Source: Psychrobacillus faecigallinarum (lineage in GTDB: Bacteria; Bacillota; Bacilli; Bacillales_A; Planococcaceae). Taken from it: DNA of 64,000 bases. The notes beneath the pieces were generated by a model. The model had not been told where the DNA came from. It did not search any database and was given only the letters and a program-made list of their open reading frames with translations. The DNA is taken from contig NZ_JACSQO010000003.1 of NCBI RefSeq assembly GCF_014836595.1, positions 171,319 to 235,318 on the forward strand, given 5' to 3'. Position numbers and translations under genes: made by a program. How positions within the stretch are numbered: position 1 is the stretch's first letter; each line of letters begins with the position of its first letter. Shown here one piece after another: positions 36,066-44,919 of this stretch.

Positions 36066-36096
36066 AAAAAACACTCAAGACCTTTTTGGTCTTGAG
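36066..36096 (-). terminator. Terminator of the YdaG-like gene
   Basis: CTCAAGACC pairs with GGTCTTGAG with an A5 loop, followed on the minus strand by TGTTTTTTT. Confidence 0.85.
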
Positions 36097-36108
36097 CGTT
36101 TCTAGTGT

Positions 36109-36525
36109 TTAAAATTTAACTACCTCTGGCTCTTTGCCTTTTGAATTCATGACGCGTACTTGCGTTGGTACAATCTTTAGGATGACTAAGTCTGGATCCT
36201 CTGGGCCTTCAAACCAGCCTTTTAATGCATCATTCCAAACTTTTTCTTTCATAGACTCGTCATCCGATACTTCTACTTTACCTTCAATTTCTAAAAATGA
36301 ATCACCAAGTCCATTTCCATCATATCCTAAAAGGATATGTGTATATGGGTTTTGTTCAATATCTTCTACTTTATGAGTTTTTTTACTAGTGGCTGTGTAG
36401 AGGATGAAATCATCATTAAAAAAGGTCATATAACGAGAATGTGGTTTATTTTGTTGCACAGTGGCCATTGTTCCTATCATATTATCGTTTAGAATTTTCA
36501 GTGCTTGTTCTTTAGCATTTGTCAT
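36109..36525 (-). CDS. Pyridoxamine 5'-phosphate oxidase-fold general stress protein (YdaG-like)
   Basis: A 138-residue split-barrel flavin-type protein. MIGTMATVQQNKPHSRYMTF and FILYTATSKKTHKVEDIEQN are typical of the general stress protein 26 family (YdaG in B. subtilis). It likely binds FMN or a related cofactor in the cytoplasm; no reaction is established. YdaG is in the SigB regulon, and a SigB-like promoter lies just upstream. The ATG has GAGGGG 8 nt away. Confidence 0.82.
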   Translation of the reverse strand: MTNAKEQALKILNDNMIGTMATVQQNKPHSRYMTFFNDDFILYTATSKKTHKVEDIEQNPYTHILLGYDGNGLGDSFLEIEGKVEVSDDESMKEKVWNDALKGWFEGPEDPDLVILKIVPTQVRVMNSKGKEPEVVKF

Positions 36526-36559
36526 TTTTAAATCCCCTCACTTTTATGTTTATTAGTAT

Positions 36560-36585
36560 TATTCCTTCACATGATAATATTAAAC
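36560..36585 (-). promoter_or_regulatory. SigB-like promoter of the YdaG-like gene
   Basis: The minus strand reads GTTTAA (perfect -35), 14 nt, GGAATA (partial -10). It lies 35 bp upstream of the start. Confidence 0.4.
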
Positions 36586-36595
36586 ATTTATCACA

Positions 36596-37468
36596 TTACC
36601 ATGTTTTTAAAAATTGTGTTGAGGACGCTCTACCCTTTTGTAATAAGCTTAATTTGGAATCATAATCTAAGTCGAATTGGGTAGCACTATATTCATCGGC
36701 TGGTATAAAAATAATATTCTTTTCAATTTTCCTCGATATATACCTTGTATCATGCGCATCTTTCATCGTTGTAAATAAGCCTTCAAATAGGTCTAGCCCA
36801 TTTTTTATTTGCTTTGGTTGTGGTTCCTCAATGTTTGCACTAAGTCGGATGCCTAATACCGGTCTCTCTCTTAACCCATTATCAAATATCCACATTGGAA
36901 AATTACTTAACACGCCCCCATCCACAACTACGACGTCACCAAGGCCTGTTTGTAATTTTATTGGCTCAAAGAAAAAGGGAATTCCACAGCTCATACGCAA
37001 GGCTCTACTTACTAAAAAGGTATCAGGCTCTATGCCATAATTTTTTAAATCATCAGGAAGAATAATCATCTTTCCATTTGTTAAATCGGAGGCAACTAAC
37101 TTTAAGGAACCTTTAGGTAAATCTCCAAACGTATAAATACCTTTAACAGCCAATTTTTCTAGAAACCAATCCTCCAATGCCTTTCCCTGGTATAGACCCA
37201 AACCCCAATACAAATTGAGCCATTTCATAAAAGGAAGAGGTATCACTCTCCTACGTTGGTCTAAGAGCTTTTGAAAATTTTGTTCCATCATAAGCTTTTC
37301 CATCTCTCTGCCATTATATCCGGCGGCTATCAAGCAGGCTAAAATAGCACCAGCACTTGTTCCAGCGACTCTTTTAAATCGATACCCCTTCTCCTCCAAC
37401 ACCTGGTAAGCACCTACTAATCCAATTCCTTTCATACCCCCGCCTGAGAATACTCCATCTATATACAT
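36596..37468 (-). CDS. Patatin-like phospholipase
   Basis: A protein of about 291 residues. The oxyanion loop is FSGGGMKGIG, the nucleophile S38 is in GTSAG, and the catalytic Asp is D183 in VVDGGVLSNFP, so the Ser-Asp dyad is complete. It should hydrolyse acyl esters of lipids on the inner side of the membrane; no signal peptide is seen. The ATG at 37468 has AAAGGG 6 nt upstream; a TTG two codons earlier lacks proper spacing. It faces the same way as the YdaG-like gene but is separated by a SigB-like promoter. Confidence 0.88.
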   Translation of the reverse strand: MYIDGVFSGGGMKGIGLVGAYQVLEEKGYRFKRVAGTSAGAILACLIAAGYNGREMEKLMMEQNFQKLLDQRRRVIPLPFMKWLNLYWGLGLYQGKALEDWFLEKLAVKGIYTFGDLPKGSLKLVASDLTNGKMIILPDDLKNYGIEPDTFLVSRALRMSCGIPFFFEPIKLQTGLGDVVVVDGGVLSNFPMWIFDNGLRERPVLGIRLSANIEEPQPKQIKNGLDLFEGLFTTMKDAHDTRYISRKIEKNIIFIPADEYSATQFDLDYDSKLSLLQKGRASSTQFLKTW

Positions 37469-37599
37469 ACACAACCCTTTCTTTTCTAAAATGTTGTTAT
37501 ATCACTCTAAGAAAGAGGAAGGATGATTAGAACAATAATCGACAAATATATTGTCTATGTATGGATTTTTCCAAAGTGCTTAAGTTTAAAATAACACTT

Positions 37600-37710
37600 T
37601 TCTTGGGATGGCTTTGAACAAAACTGTGATGACCTTACAATGACCTCTACGTGTGCATTGTGATGTCTTATCTGTCTCACTGTTCCCGCCAGCCTGCTGC
37701 AACAATCAAC
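37600..37710 (-). repeat. Degenerate copy of the GC-rich 126-bp repeat
   Basis: Read on the minus strand, GATTGTTGCAGCAGGCTGGC then CAGTGAGACAGATAAGACAT follows the order and spacing of copies at 3365 and 3622, but the GC-rich core has decayed. This is the main content of the 320-bp gap before the small protein gene. Confidence 0.55.
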
Positions 37711-37751
37711 AAAAATAAATGTTCATGTTTGTATACTTTTTTATTCTTCAA

Positions 37752-37780
37752 AGAGCCAGCAGATATCCTCTACTGGCTCT
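37752..37780 (-). terminator. Terminator of the 54-residue protein gene
   Basis: AGAGCCAG pairs with CTGGCTCT, followed on the minus strand by TTTGAAG. It lies 9 bp past the stop. Confidence 0.65.
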
Positions 37781-37788
37781 AAAAATTA

Positions 37789-37953
37789 TTATTTTAATTT
37801 TGGACTAGCGTATTCTTGTTGTTTGCCATTATTTTTTCTTTTCGCAGCTTCATTTTGGCCGACCACACCTAAATCTTTCGGACTAATATCATAACCATAA
37901 CCGTATTCTTCACGATCTAAAGTGTTTTCCTTCTTTTTCTTTTTATCCGTCAT
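37789..37953 (-). CDS. Small basic protein of 54 residues, unknown
   Basis: This 54-residue hydrophilic protein begins MTDKKKKKENTLDREEYGYG and ends with ASPKLK. GGAGG stands 9 nt upstream of the ATG and a terminator follows, so it is likely expressed. It has no membrane segment. I do not recognise the family; tiny Lys-rich proteins of this sort are common among late sporulation products. Confidence 0.6.
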   Translation of the reverse strand: MTDKKKKKENTLDREEYGYGYDISPKDLGVVGQNEAAKRKNNGKQQEYASPKLK

Positions 37954-38117
37954 GAGACTTCACCTCCTGAAGAATAACTTGTACTATTTTGTATTATTTA
38001 TGCTAAAAAAGCACAAACATCTCTTTCTGCTTTGACAAGCAATAAGGAAGCTCCTGCCACTATTTCTTATTTATTTCAGTAAATTTTGGATACTCCACTT
38101 TTGCACAAATATAAAAA

Positions 38118-38159
38118 AGTCAGCTTGAAACAGTATGTATTTTACCGTTCAAACTGACT
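38118..38159 (-). terminator. Terminator of the 46-residue protein gene
   Basis: AGTCAG-TTGAA pairs with TTCAA-CTGACT and is followed on the minus strand by TTTTTTATA. Confidence 0.7.
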
Positions 38160-38168
38160 CTTCCTTTA

Positions 38169-38309
38169 CTATTTCTTTTCAGTTTCTTTCTTTTCCCCTG
38201 GCTTAGTAATATCTTTCTTATCCGCATTGTCTTTATCGGTTTCTTTAAAGTCATCTGGATTTAAATTTGAATTATATTGAATATCATTTTCTTTCTTATC
38301 TTTTCCCAT
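38169..38309 (-). CDS. Small charged protein of 46 residues, unknown
   Basis: It begins MGKDKKENDIQYNSNLNPDD and is almost all Lys, Asp, Glu and Asn, so it is likely unfolded and cytoplasmic. AGGAGG precedes the ATG with 8-9 nt spacing. It follows the amidotransferase gene on the same strand with a 23-bp gap, so the two may be co-transcribed. Family unknown. Confidence 0.58.
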   Translation of the reverse strand: MGKDKKENDIQYNSNLNPDDFKETDKDNADKKDITKPGEKKETEKK

Positions 38310-38332
38310 ATAAGGCACCTCCTAATTAGTGA

Positions 38333-39058
38333 CTATGCTCGTTCTTTATTTTTTCTTTCAATAGCCGCTTCGATAAACTTAGCAAATAATTTTTTGGATG
38401 GTTCATCTCCAATGAGAGCAAACTCTTCTGGATGCCATTGAAAACCATAGATAAATGTGTGGTTCTCACTCTCTACTGCCTCCACTATGCCGTCGGGTGC
38501 AGTAGCAACGACCTTTAAGCCATCCCCTACTCTGTTTACCCCTTGATGGTGAAAAGAGTTAACCTTAAATTCTTCCTCCTGAAACATTTGAAAAACTTTA
38601 CTTTTCTTATCTAACTTTACAGGGTGGGATCTATGAGTTCTTATAGCGTTTTGTCTATGCAGGAATGAATATTCCTCCCTTTGATCATGTATTGATTGAT
38701 GTAAAGAACCACCCATCACAACGTTTAGCATATGCAGACCCCTACATGTTCCTATATATGGCTTGTCCAATTCTAGAATTTTTTGTACAAGTGCAAATTC
38801 CATCTCATCTAATTGTGGAGTTATTCGTTGTAATGTGGGATGTGGTAATTCACCATAATATGCCGGGTCAATATCTTCTCCGCCTGTAATAATTAGCCCA
38901 TCTATTTGTTGACATAGCTGATTCATATCCTTGTCAGGTATTAATGGTATTAGTAAAGGAACTCCTCCTGCTTGTAAAACTGTATCTGAATAAACTGAAG
39001 ATAAGTAATAACTTTTATCATCTTTAACTTCAGCTGTAATCCCTATTATTGGTTTCAT
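38333..39058 (-). CDS. Class I glutamine amidotransferase-like hydrolase (PuuD/gamma-Glu-GABA hydrolase family)
   Basis: A 241-residue protein of the peptidase C26 family. The nucleophile C105 lies in IGTCRGLHML, and the His-Glu pair is in FQWHPEEFA, so the catalytic triad is complete. TGGEDIDPAYYGE is a family hallmark. Members cleave gamma-glutamyl amides such as gamma-glutamyl-GABA. No putrescine pathway gene is nearby, so the natural substrate is open. The ATG has GGAGAG at 6 nt. Confidence 0.85.
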   Translation of the reverse strand: MKPIIGITAEVKDDKSYYLSSVYSDTVLQAGGVPLLIPLIPDKDMNQLCQQIDGLIITGGEDIDPAYYGELPHPTLQRITPQLDEMEFALVQKILELDKPYIGTCRGLHMLNVVMGGSLHQSIHDQREEYSFLHRQNAIRTHRSHPVKLDKKSKVFQMFQEEEFKVNSFHHQGVNRVGDGLKVVATAPDGIVEAVESENHTFIYGFQWHPEEFALIGDEPSKKLFAKFIEAAIERKNKERA

Positions 39059-39147
39059 ATTAAACTCTCCGCTCTTTATAATTTGACGCCTTATATTAAT
39101 ACCCTAATCTTAGAGTATACAAACTACTCATCCCTTTTTATTTTCAC

Positions 39148-39173
39148 GTTTGTTTTTAAATTCTTTGGGGAAT
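39148..39173 (+). promoter_or_regulatory. SigB-like promoter of the YdaD-like gene
   Basis: GTTTGT, 14 nt, GGGAAT. The -10 fits GGGWAW perfectly and the -35 begins with the key GTTT. It lies 35 bp upstream of the ATG. Confidence 0.6.
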
Positions 39174-39207
39174 ATATTTACTAGACAGCGTTAAAGGAGG
39201 ACTTACA

Positions 39208-40080
39208 ATGAGTAATAAATACGAAAAAATTGAAAATGAAATTTCTGGACAAACTCAGGATCGTCAACCAGGTTTTGAAAATGAGATGAATCCTAAACCT
39301 ATCTTTGATGATGAAAATTATAAGGGATCTGAAAAGCTAAAAGGAAAAACTGCTTTAATTACTGGTGGAGATAGCGGTATTGGTAAAGCGGTTGCTATTG
39401 CATTTGCAAAAGAAGGAGCAAACGTAGCTATTGCATATTTAGATGAGCATGAGGATGCAAAAGAGACTGTGAAGCTAATTGAAAACTATGGCGTGAAGGC
39501 GCTAAGTATTGCTACAGATATCAGCGATGATGAAAACTGCGAGAAATTAGTAGAACAGGTTATTGGAGAATTTTGCCAATTAAATATTTTAGTAAATAAT
39601 GCAGGGAAACAGTTCCCTACAAAAAATTTCTTAGAGATTACTCCTGATCAGCTACAGGAGACATTCTCTACCAACATATACTCTATGTTCTATTTAACAC
39701 AGGCCGCTCTCCCTCATATGTCTAAGGGAGACACAATTGTAAATACATCTTCCGTCACAGCTTACAGAGGTGCGCCTGAGCTAATCGATTATTCAGCAAC
39801 CAAGGGAGCTATTACTTCATTTACACGTTCTTTAGCACTAAACTTAGTAGAAAAAGGAATTCGCGTAAATGCAGTTGCACCTGGTCCAATTTGGACTCCA
39901 CTAATTCCGGCAACTTTTGATGCTGAAACAGTAGAGAAGCATGGTGATAGCAACCCTACTGGCAGACGAGGACAACCAGCAGAAAATGCACCTGCTTATG
40001 TATTCTTAGCTTCCAATGATTCAAGCTATATTACAGGGCAGACAATTCACGTAGATGGTGGAGATTTTGTAGGTTCATAA
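39208..40080 (+). CDS. SDR general stress protein 39 (YdaD-like)
   Basis: A 290-residue SDR with a 45-residue N-terminal extension (QTQDRQPGFENEMNPKPIFD) typical of the YdaD/YhdF stress dehydrogenases. The cofactor motif is TGGDSGIG (from T52), and the catalytic residues are S182, Y195 and K199 (YSATK). The substrate is unknown. A SigB-like promoter lies upstream and AAAGGAGG precedes the ATG; in B. subtilis its relative is in the SigB regulon. A terminator follows directly. Confidence 0.87.
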   Translation: MSNKYEKIENEISGQTQDRQPGFENEMNPKPIFDDENYKGSEKLKGKTALITGGDSGIGKAVAIAFAKEGANVAIAYLDEHEDAKETVKLIENYGVKALSIATDISDDENCEKLVEQVIGEFCQLNILVNNAGKQFPTKNFLEITPDQLQETFSTNIYSMFYLTQAALPHMSKGDTIVNTSSVTAYRGAPELIDYSATKGAITSFTRSLALNLVEKGIRVNAVAPGPIWTPLIPATFDAETVEKHGDSNPTGRRGQPAENAPAYVFLASNDSSYITGQTIHVDGGDFVGS

Positions 40081-40099
40081 AACTCCAATTAGTAAAGAG

Positions 40100-40130
40100 G
40101 AAGGGACTGTGAGTATTCACAGTCCCTTTT
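40100..40130 (+). terminator. Terminator of the YdaD-like gene
   Basis: AAGGGACTGTGA pairs with TCACAGTCCCTT, followed by TT and an AT-rich stretch. Confidence 0.8.
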
Positions 40131-40134
40131 ATGA

Positions 40135-40212
40135 GCCATTTTCACCTTTTTTGGGGCGGTTTCCAGCTATTTAGGTGCACTTTTCTACCTTTTAGGGGCG
40201 TCCCCCCCCCCC
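40135..40212. repeat. Two 24-bp repeats and an 11-C tract
   Basis: GCCATTTTCACC...GGGGCG at 40135-40158 recurs as GCACTTTTCTACC...GGGGCG at 40177-40200, a 42-bp period. A run of 11 C follows at 40202-40212. It lies in the gap between convergent genes. Confidence 0.5.
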
Positions 40213-40258
40213 TTGTTTAAAAAGCTTTACTTCCTTTTATGAAACCTTTTTAATTTTA

Positions 40259-41656
40259 TTACATTAGACTCCTTGAAATCTTTTTACCATCATAAGTATA
40301 AAAGACAGGCTTTTTATCCATGTACGTTTCCATATGAATAGAGCGCCCCCAAAGATGATAAATGTACGGAAGTACATGCTCCAAATAATGTGCATCAAGT
40401 TCCGTTCCTTCATAATTATGTTTTAGATGTAGTTCTCCATTTCTTGAGTAGTCACCATTTTCCACTACTATATATGGATAACTTCCATTTTCCCGGATAG
40501 CTATAATTTCATCTCTAACATTCTCATAATCCTTATCTGTGATTTCATAGTTCCCATTTTTCTTTTCAAAAAGATAAAGATCCTCCTGCTTAACCAATTC
40601 CTTCGTAAGGTAATTTCGTATAAAAGAAATATCAGATTCAATTTCCCTTACCTCAAATATTTTTTCTCTTCCCTGTCCGGCAAGGATACCATGCTTTCTC
40701 ATTTCTTCTGTTGGGGAATCATATCTTCTCTCTATATCTTCAAAGATTTTAAGTCCTAAATAATAAGGATTAATAGATGTTTTAGAAGGTTGAACCACAT
40801 TTGCATTTAACTTAGCGAATTCAATTGTTTCATCTGAGGTTAAATCCATTTCTCTTATAATCCGCTGATGCCAAAAAGTTGCCCATCCCTCATTCATAAT
40901 TTTAGTTTCTAGCTGTGGCCAAAAATAAAGCATTTCTTCTCTCATCATGGTTAAAATATCCCTTTGCCAATCTTCTAATTCTCTACTATATTGCTCTATA
41001 AAAAGTAGTAAATCCTTTTCAGGGCGCGGAGGAAACTTTTTTCGATAAGGAAGAATAAGCTTAGGATTATCCTTCTTATCTATATTCCACAAATCATCAT
41101 ATTCACTCTTTTTAACTTCCTCTGTTTCTTCTTGTTCTAAATCGTAGCTTGGTAGCTTAGGACGCACAATAGATGGATCAATATGTTCCTGAATCGCAAG
41201 GACAGCATCTAAAAAGCTTTCTACCTCCTCTTTTCCATGAATCATTTCATAGTGGGCAATTCTCTCAGCAGTAGCAGTCATGCTTTCGACCATGTCCCGT
41301 CTTGTATTGGAAAAGCGGACGTTATGTTTGAAAAAGTCACAATGGGCAAGCACATGAGCAATGATTAGCTTATTCTGTATTAAACTATTTGTATCCAACA
41401 AAAATGCATAGCAGGGATTAGAATTAATTACTAATTCATAGATTTGGCTTAACCCAAAATCATATTGCATTTTCATTTTATGAAATTGTTTACCAAAGCT
41501 CCAATGAGCAAATCGAGTTGGCATCCCGTATGCTCCGAATGTATAAATGATATCTGCGGGACATATTTCGTATCTCATCGGAAATGTATCCAAACCAAAA
41601 CCAGTTGCAATTTCAGTAATTTCAGCAATTGCATATTGAAGTTTTGTGTCCATCAC
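40259..41656 (-). CDS. spoVR: SpoVR family protein
   Basis: A 465-residue cytoplasmic protein of the SpoVR/YcgB family. Hallmarks are [20 protein letters not shown] near the N-terminus, [20 protein letters not shown], and [12 protein letters not shown]. In B. subtilis SpoVR takes part in spore cortex formation under SigE control; the biochemical function is unknown. Its start overlaps the yhbH-like stop by 4 nt, so they are co-translated. No strong terminator was seen after it. Confidence 0.9.
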   Translation of the reverse strand: MMDTKLQYAIAEITEIATGFGLDTFPMRYEICPADIIYTFGAYGMPTRFAHWSFGKQFHKMKMQYDFGLSQIYELVINSNPCYAFLLDTNSLIQNKLIIAHVLAHCDFFKHNVRFSNTRRDMVESMTATAERIAHYEMIHGKEEVESFLDAVLAIQEHIDPSIVRPKLPSYDLEQEETEEVKKSEYDDLWNIDKKDNPKLILPYRKKFPPRPEKDLLLFIEQYSRELEDWQRDILTMMREEMLYFWPQLETKIMNEGWATFWHQRIIREMDLTSDETIEFAKLNANVVQPSKTSINPYYLGLKIFEDIERRYDSPTEEMRKHGILAGQGREKIFEVREIESDISFIRNYLTKELVKQEDLYLFEKKNGNYEITDKDYENVRDEIIAIRENGSYPYIVVENGDYSRNGELHLKHNYEGTELDAHYLEHVLPYIYHLWGRSIHMETYMDKKPVFYTYDGKKISRSLM

Positions 41657-42804
41657 TTAACTCCCTTTTTAAAAATACTTTTCAATGCTTCGTAGACATC
41701 TTTATTGTCTTTAATCACGTAGTGACGGAACTTGGAATTATCTATTGTTTTATAGGTATTCATCAATGATGAGTATCTGCTATGCTCATTTACTTCCCCA
41801 TAGCCAAAAATTTGTGAAACACTCATCAATTCGTTAACTAGCTTTAGACATTTTTCATTATCACTTGTCATATTCTCACCATCCGAGAAATGAACAGGAT
41901 ATATATTAAATCGTGAAGGAGGGTACTTTTCCTTGATAAGCTCAAGTGCTTTTTTGTAAGCAGAGGAACAAATAGTGCCCCCACTTTCTCCTTTTGTAAA
42001 AAATGCTTCCTCAGAAACGACCTTTGCCTCCGTATGATGAGCGATAAATTCAATTTCTACTGCTTCGTATTTAGAACGTAAAAATCTCGTCATCCAAAAG
42101 AAGAAGCTACGTGCACAATACTTTTCGAACGCTCCCATAGAACCACTTGTATCCATCATAGCAAGAACCACTGCTTTAGATTCATGCTTAACTACTTCAT
42201 CCCATGTTTTAAATCGTAGATCATCTTGATGTATAGGAGCAATGGAAGCTTCTCCTTTTAATGCATTCCTTTTGATGGCTGTTATAAGTGTTCTTTTTTT
42301 ATCAATATTACCCATTAATCCTTTTTTGCGTATATCATTAAACTCGATATGGTCTGTGAGAATTTCAGCTTTTTCTTTATCTTCCAGGCTAGGCAGCTCC
42401 ATATCACTAAAAAGGGCATTTTCTATTTCTTCCATACTAACTGTCTCATAGTAATCCTGACCTGCTTTGTCCCCCGCCTTCTTACCATTGCCGGAAGCAT
42501 TACCTTCTCCTGGACCTTTCGCTACAACATCACCGACTTTACTGTCACCCTTACCTTGACCCACATGCTTAGAAGTATCATAGTTATATCTAATCTTATA
42601 TTCATCCAACGATCTAATCGGAATTTTAATAACGTCTCGTCCATTTGACATGATAATACTCTCGTCACTTATTAAATCTGGGAGATTATTTTTTATTGCT
42701 TCCTTCACTTTTTCTGCATGACGTTGCTGATCTTGATGTCCTTTACGATGTAGCGACCAGTTTTCCTGTGAAATAACAAATTGATTTTTTTCTTTTTCAT
42801 CCAT
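41653..42804 (-). CDS. yhbH: YhbH/DUF444 sporulation protein
   Basis: A protein of about 383 residues of the DUF444 family. The C-terminal half is a von Willebrand A-like domain with MIDAS-like [12 protein letters not shown] and later [10 protein letters not shown]. It is usually found with PrkA and SpoVR, as here, and is implicated in sporulation. A Gly-rich stretch ([20 protein letters not shown]) lies at about 85-115. The ATG at 42804 has GGTAGG 8 nt upstream; a GTG three codons earlier lacks proper spacing. Confidence 0.9.
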   Translation of the reverse strand: MDEKEKNQFVISQENWSLHRKGHQDQQRHAEKVKEAIKNNLPDLISDESIIMSNGRDVIKIPIRSLDEYKIRYNYDTSKHVGQGKGDSKVGDVVAKGPGEGNASGNGKKAGDKAGQDYYETVSMEEIENALFSDMELPSLEDKEKAEILTDHIEFNDIRKKGLMGNIDKKRTLITAIKRNALKGEASIAPIHQDDLRFKTWDEVVKHESKAVVLAMMDTSGSMGAFEKYCARSFFFWMTRFLRSKYEAVEIEFIAHHTEAKVVSEEAFFTKGESGGTICSSAYKKALELIKEKYPPSRFNIYPVHFSDGENMTSDNEKCLKLVNELMSVSQIFGYGEVNEHSRYSSLMNTYKTIDNSKFRHYVIKDNKDVYEALKSIFKKGVK

Positions 42805-42873
42805 CCTTAACACCTACCTATATTTTTTTATCATATGCCGGTGCGACAGAGTTATTGCCAAAGTATAAAAAAA

Positions 42874-42902
42874 ACAAGACCAATGAAACATATTAGTCTT
42901 GT
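42874..42902 (-). terminator. Terminator of prkA
   Basis: ACAAGAC pairs with GTCTTGT with inner pairing, followed on the minus strand by TTTTTTTAT. It suggests that prkA is partly separate from yhbH-spoVR. Confidence 0.65.
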
Positions 42903-42912
42903 GTTTATGATG

Positions 42913-44808
42913 TTATCGATTAAGAAGACTTCCTACATAGCGTAATAATTCATTTGCTGATATGGAGTTATAGCCATGCTCATCAATTAACCTAGCAACT
43001 ACTTCATTTATCTTTTTCAAATGAGCTTCATCAGGTGTTTTAGTAGAGGTAGTAATTTTCACTACGTCTTTTAAATCTGCAAACAGCTTCTTTTGAATAG
43101 CTTCTCTCAACCGTTCATGAGAGTTATACTCAAAACGTTTGCCTTTCCTCGCATATGCGGAAAGCCTGATTAAGATTTCTTCTCGGAAGCCTTTTTTAGC
43201 GTTTTCAGAAATACCAATTTGTTCCTCAATAGAACGCATTAATTTTTCATCTGGATTCATTTCTTCTCCAGTTAGAGGATCTCTCATCTTATTTTTATTG
43301 CAAAATGCTTCTACGTTGTCTAAATAGTTATTCATCATCGTAATAGCAGACTCTTCATATGAATAAACAAATGCTTTTTGGACCTCATTTTTAGCGATTT
43401 CGTCATATTCCTTCCGAGCAATTGCAATATAATTTAAATACTTTTCTCTGTCCTCATCTGAAATAGAGGCGTGCTGATCAAGGCCCTCTTTAAGTGCTCG
43501 TAATACATCTAATGCATTAATAGACGGTACCTCTTTACGAATAATGGCAGAGGATATTCTATTAATCACGTATCTTGGGTCAATTCCATGCATACCTTCA
43601 CTCGAGGATTCCTTCTTCATTTCTTCCACATCTATTTCATTGAAGCCTTCTATATTTTCTCCATCATATAATTTCATTTTCTTTACGATATCTACACCCT
43701 GTTTTTTAGGATCCTCTAGTCTAGTTAGAATAGAGAAAATTGCAGCCGCTCTTAATGCATGAGGTGCAATATGCACATGAGCCATATCGCTTTCATGAAT
43801 CATTTTTTCGTATATACGTTCTTCTTGGCTAACCTTCAGATTGTACGGAATAGGCATTACTATAATACGAGAATGCAGGGCTTCATTTTTTTTATTGGAT
43901 ATAAAAGATCGATACTCCGTTTCATTCGTATGGGCAACGATAAGTTCGTCAGCGCTAATCAACGCGAATCGACCAGCCTTAAAATTACCTTCTTGCGTTA
44001 AAGAAAGTAAATGCCACAAGAACTTCTCATCCAACTTTAGCATTTCTTGAAATTCCATCATTCCTCGATTGGCTTTGTTTAGTTCTCCATCAAATCGATA
44101 AGCACGTGGATCTGACTCTGAACCAAATTCTGCTATCGTTGAAAAATCTATACTGCCTGTTAAATCTGCAATGTCCTGTGACTTAGGATCAGAAGGAGTG
44201 AAAGTGCCAATACCTACTCTCTTATCTTCTGAAAAGAAAATTCTTTCTACTAAAACATCTTCTACTCTTCCGCCATACTCCTGCTCCAAGCGCATAGAGT
44301 TAAGGGGCGATAAGCTTCCTTCTATACGAATACCAAACTCTTCGAAAAAGTCCTCCCGTAGATGTGAAGGAATTAAATGAAGCGGATCCTCATGCATTGG
44401 ACAGCCTTTAATAGCATAAACTGCTCCTGCATCCGTTCTAGAATACTGCTCAAAACCTCTCTTCAACAAAGTTACAATCGTCGACTTGCCACCACTTACT
44501 GGACCCATCAACAGCAAAATTCTCTTTCTAACATCTAATCGCTTCGCTGCTGGATGGAAATACTCTTCTATGAGACGCTCTAATGCTTCATCAAGACCAA
44601 ACATTTCATTTTCAAAAAAGTGATATCTTTTCTTTCCGTTCTTATTCGAACTCCCAGCACTTTTAATCATACTATATACTCGTGCATGTGCTGTTTGAGC
44701 TACCTCTGGTCGTTCTTTTACAATGTCTAAAAATTCACTGAATGTACCTTCCCATTTCAGATCATTTTCTGCTTCCCGGTAATTTCTCACTTTGTTTAAA
44801 ATGTCCAT
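42913..44808 (-). CDS. prkA: Serine protein kinase PrkA
   Basis: A protein of about 631 residues. The N-terminal AAA domain has the P-loop GPVSGGKST at about 102-110 and DEALERLIEEYFHPAAKRLD before it. The C-terminal PrkA domain is complete, with SYARKGKRFEYNSHERLREA near the end. PrkA is a sporulation-associated kinase or AAA protease-like factor in Bacillus. The start ATG at 44808 is preceded by GGAGGG; the ATG four codons earlier contains that site and is unlikely. It precedes yhbH and spoVR, the usual order. Confidence 0.93.
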   Translation of the reverse strand: MDILNKVRNYREAENDLKWEGTFSEFLDIVKERPEVAQTAHARVYSMIKSAGSSNKNGKKRYHFFENEMFGLDEALERLIEEYFHPAAKRLDVRKRILLLMGPVSGGKSTIVTLLKRGFEQYSRTDAGAVYAIKGCPMHEDPLHLIPSHLREDFFEEFGIRIEGSLSPLNSMRLEQEYGGRVEDVLVERIFFSEDKRVGIGTFTPSDPKSQDIADLTGSIDFSTIAEFGSESDPRAYRFDGELNKANRGMMEFQEMLKLDEKFLWHLLSLTQEGNFKAGRFALISADELIVAHTNETEYRSFISNKKNEALHSRIIVMPIPYNLKVSQEERIYEKMIHESDMAHVHIAPHALRAAAIFSILTRLEDPKKQGVDIVKKMKLYDGENIEGFNEIDVEEMKKESSSEGMHGIDPRYVINRISSAIIRKEVPSINALDVLRALKEGLDQHASISDEDREKYLNYIAIARKEYDEIAKNEVQKAFVYSYEESAITMMNNYLDNVEAFCNKNKMRDPLTGEEMNPDEKLMRSIEEQIGISENAKKGFREEILIRLSAYARKGKRFEYNSHERLREAIQKKLFADLKDVVKITTSTKTPDEAHLKKINEVVARLIDEHGYNSISANELLRYVGSLLNR

Positions 44809-44919
44809 GTTTCCCTCCATTCAGGGCTTAGTTTATACATTGTATGAAAAGATTATATAAATGATACACGTTTATAAGGGTTCCTTTTGCTTGGAAAATT
44901 AATAGCCAACCCAACCAAG

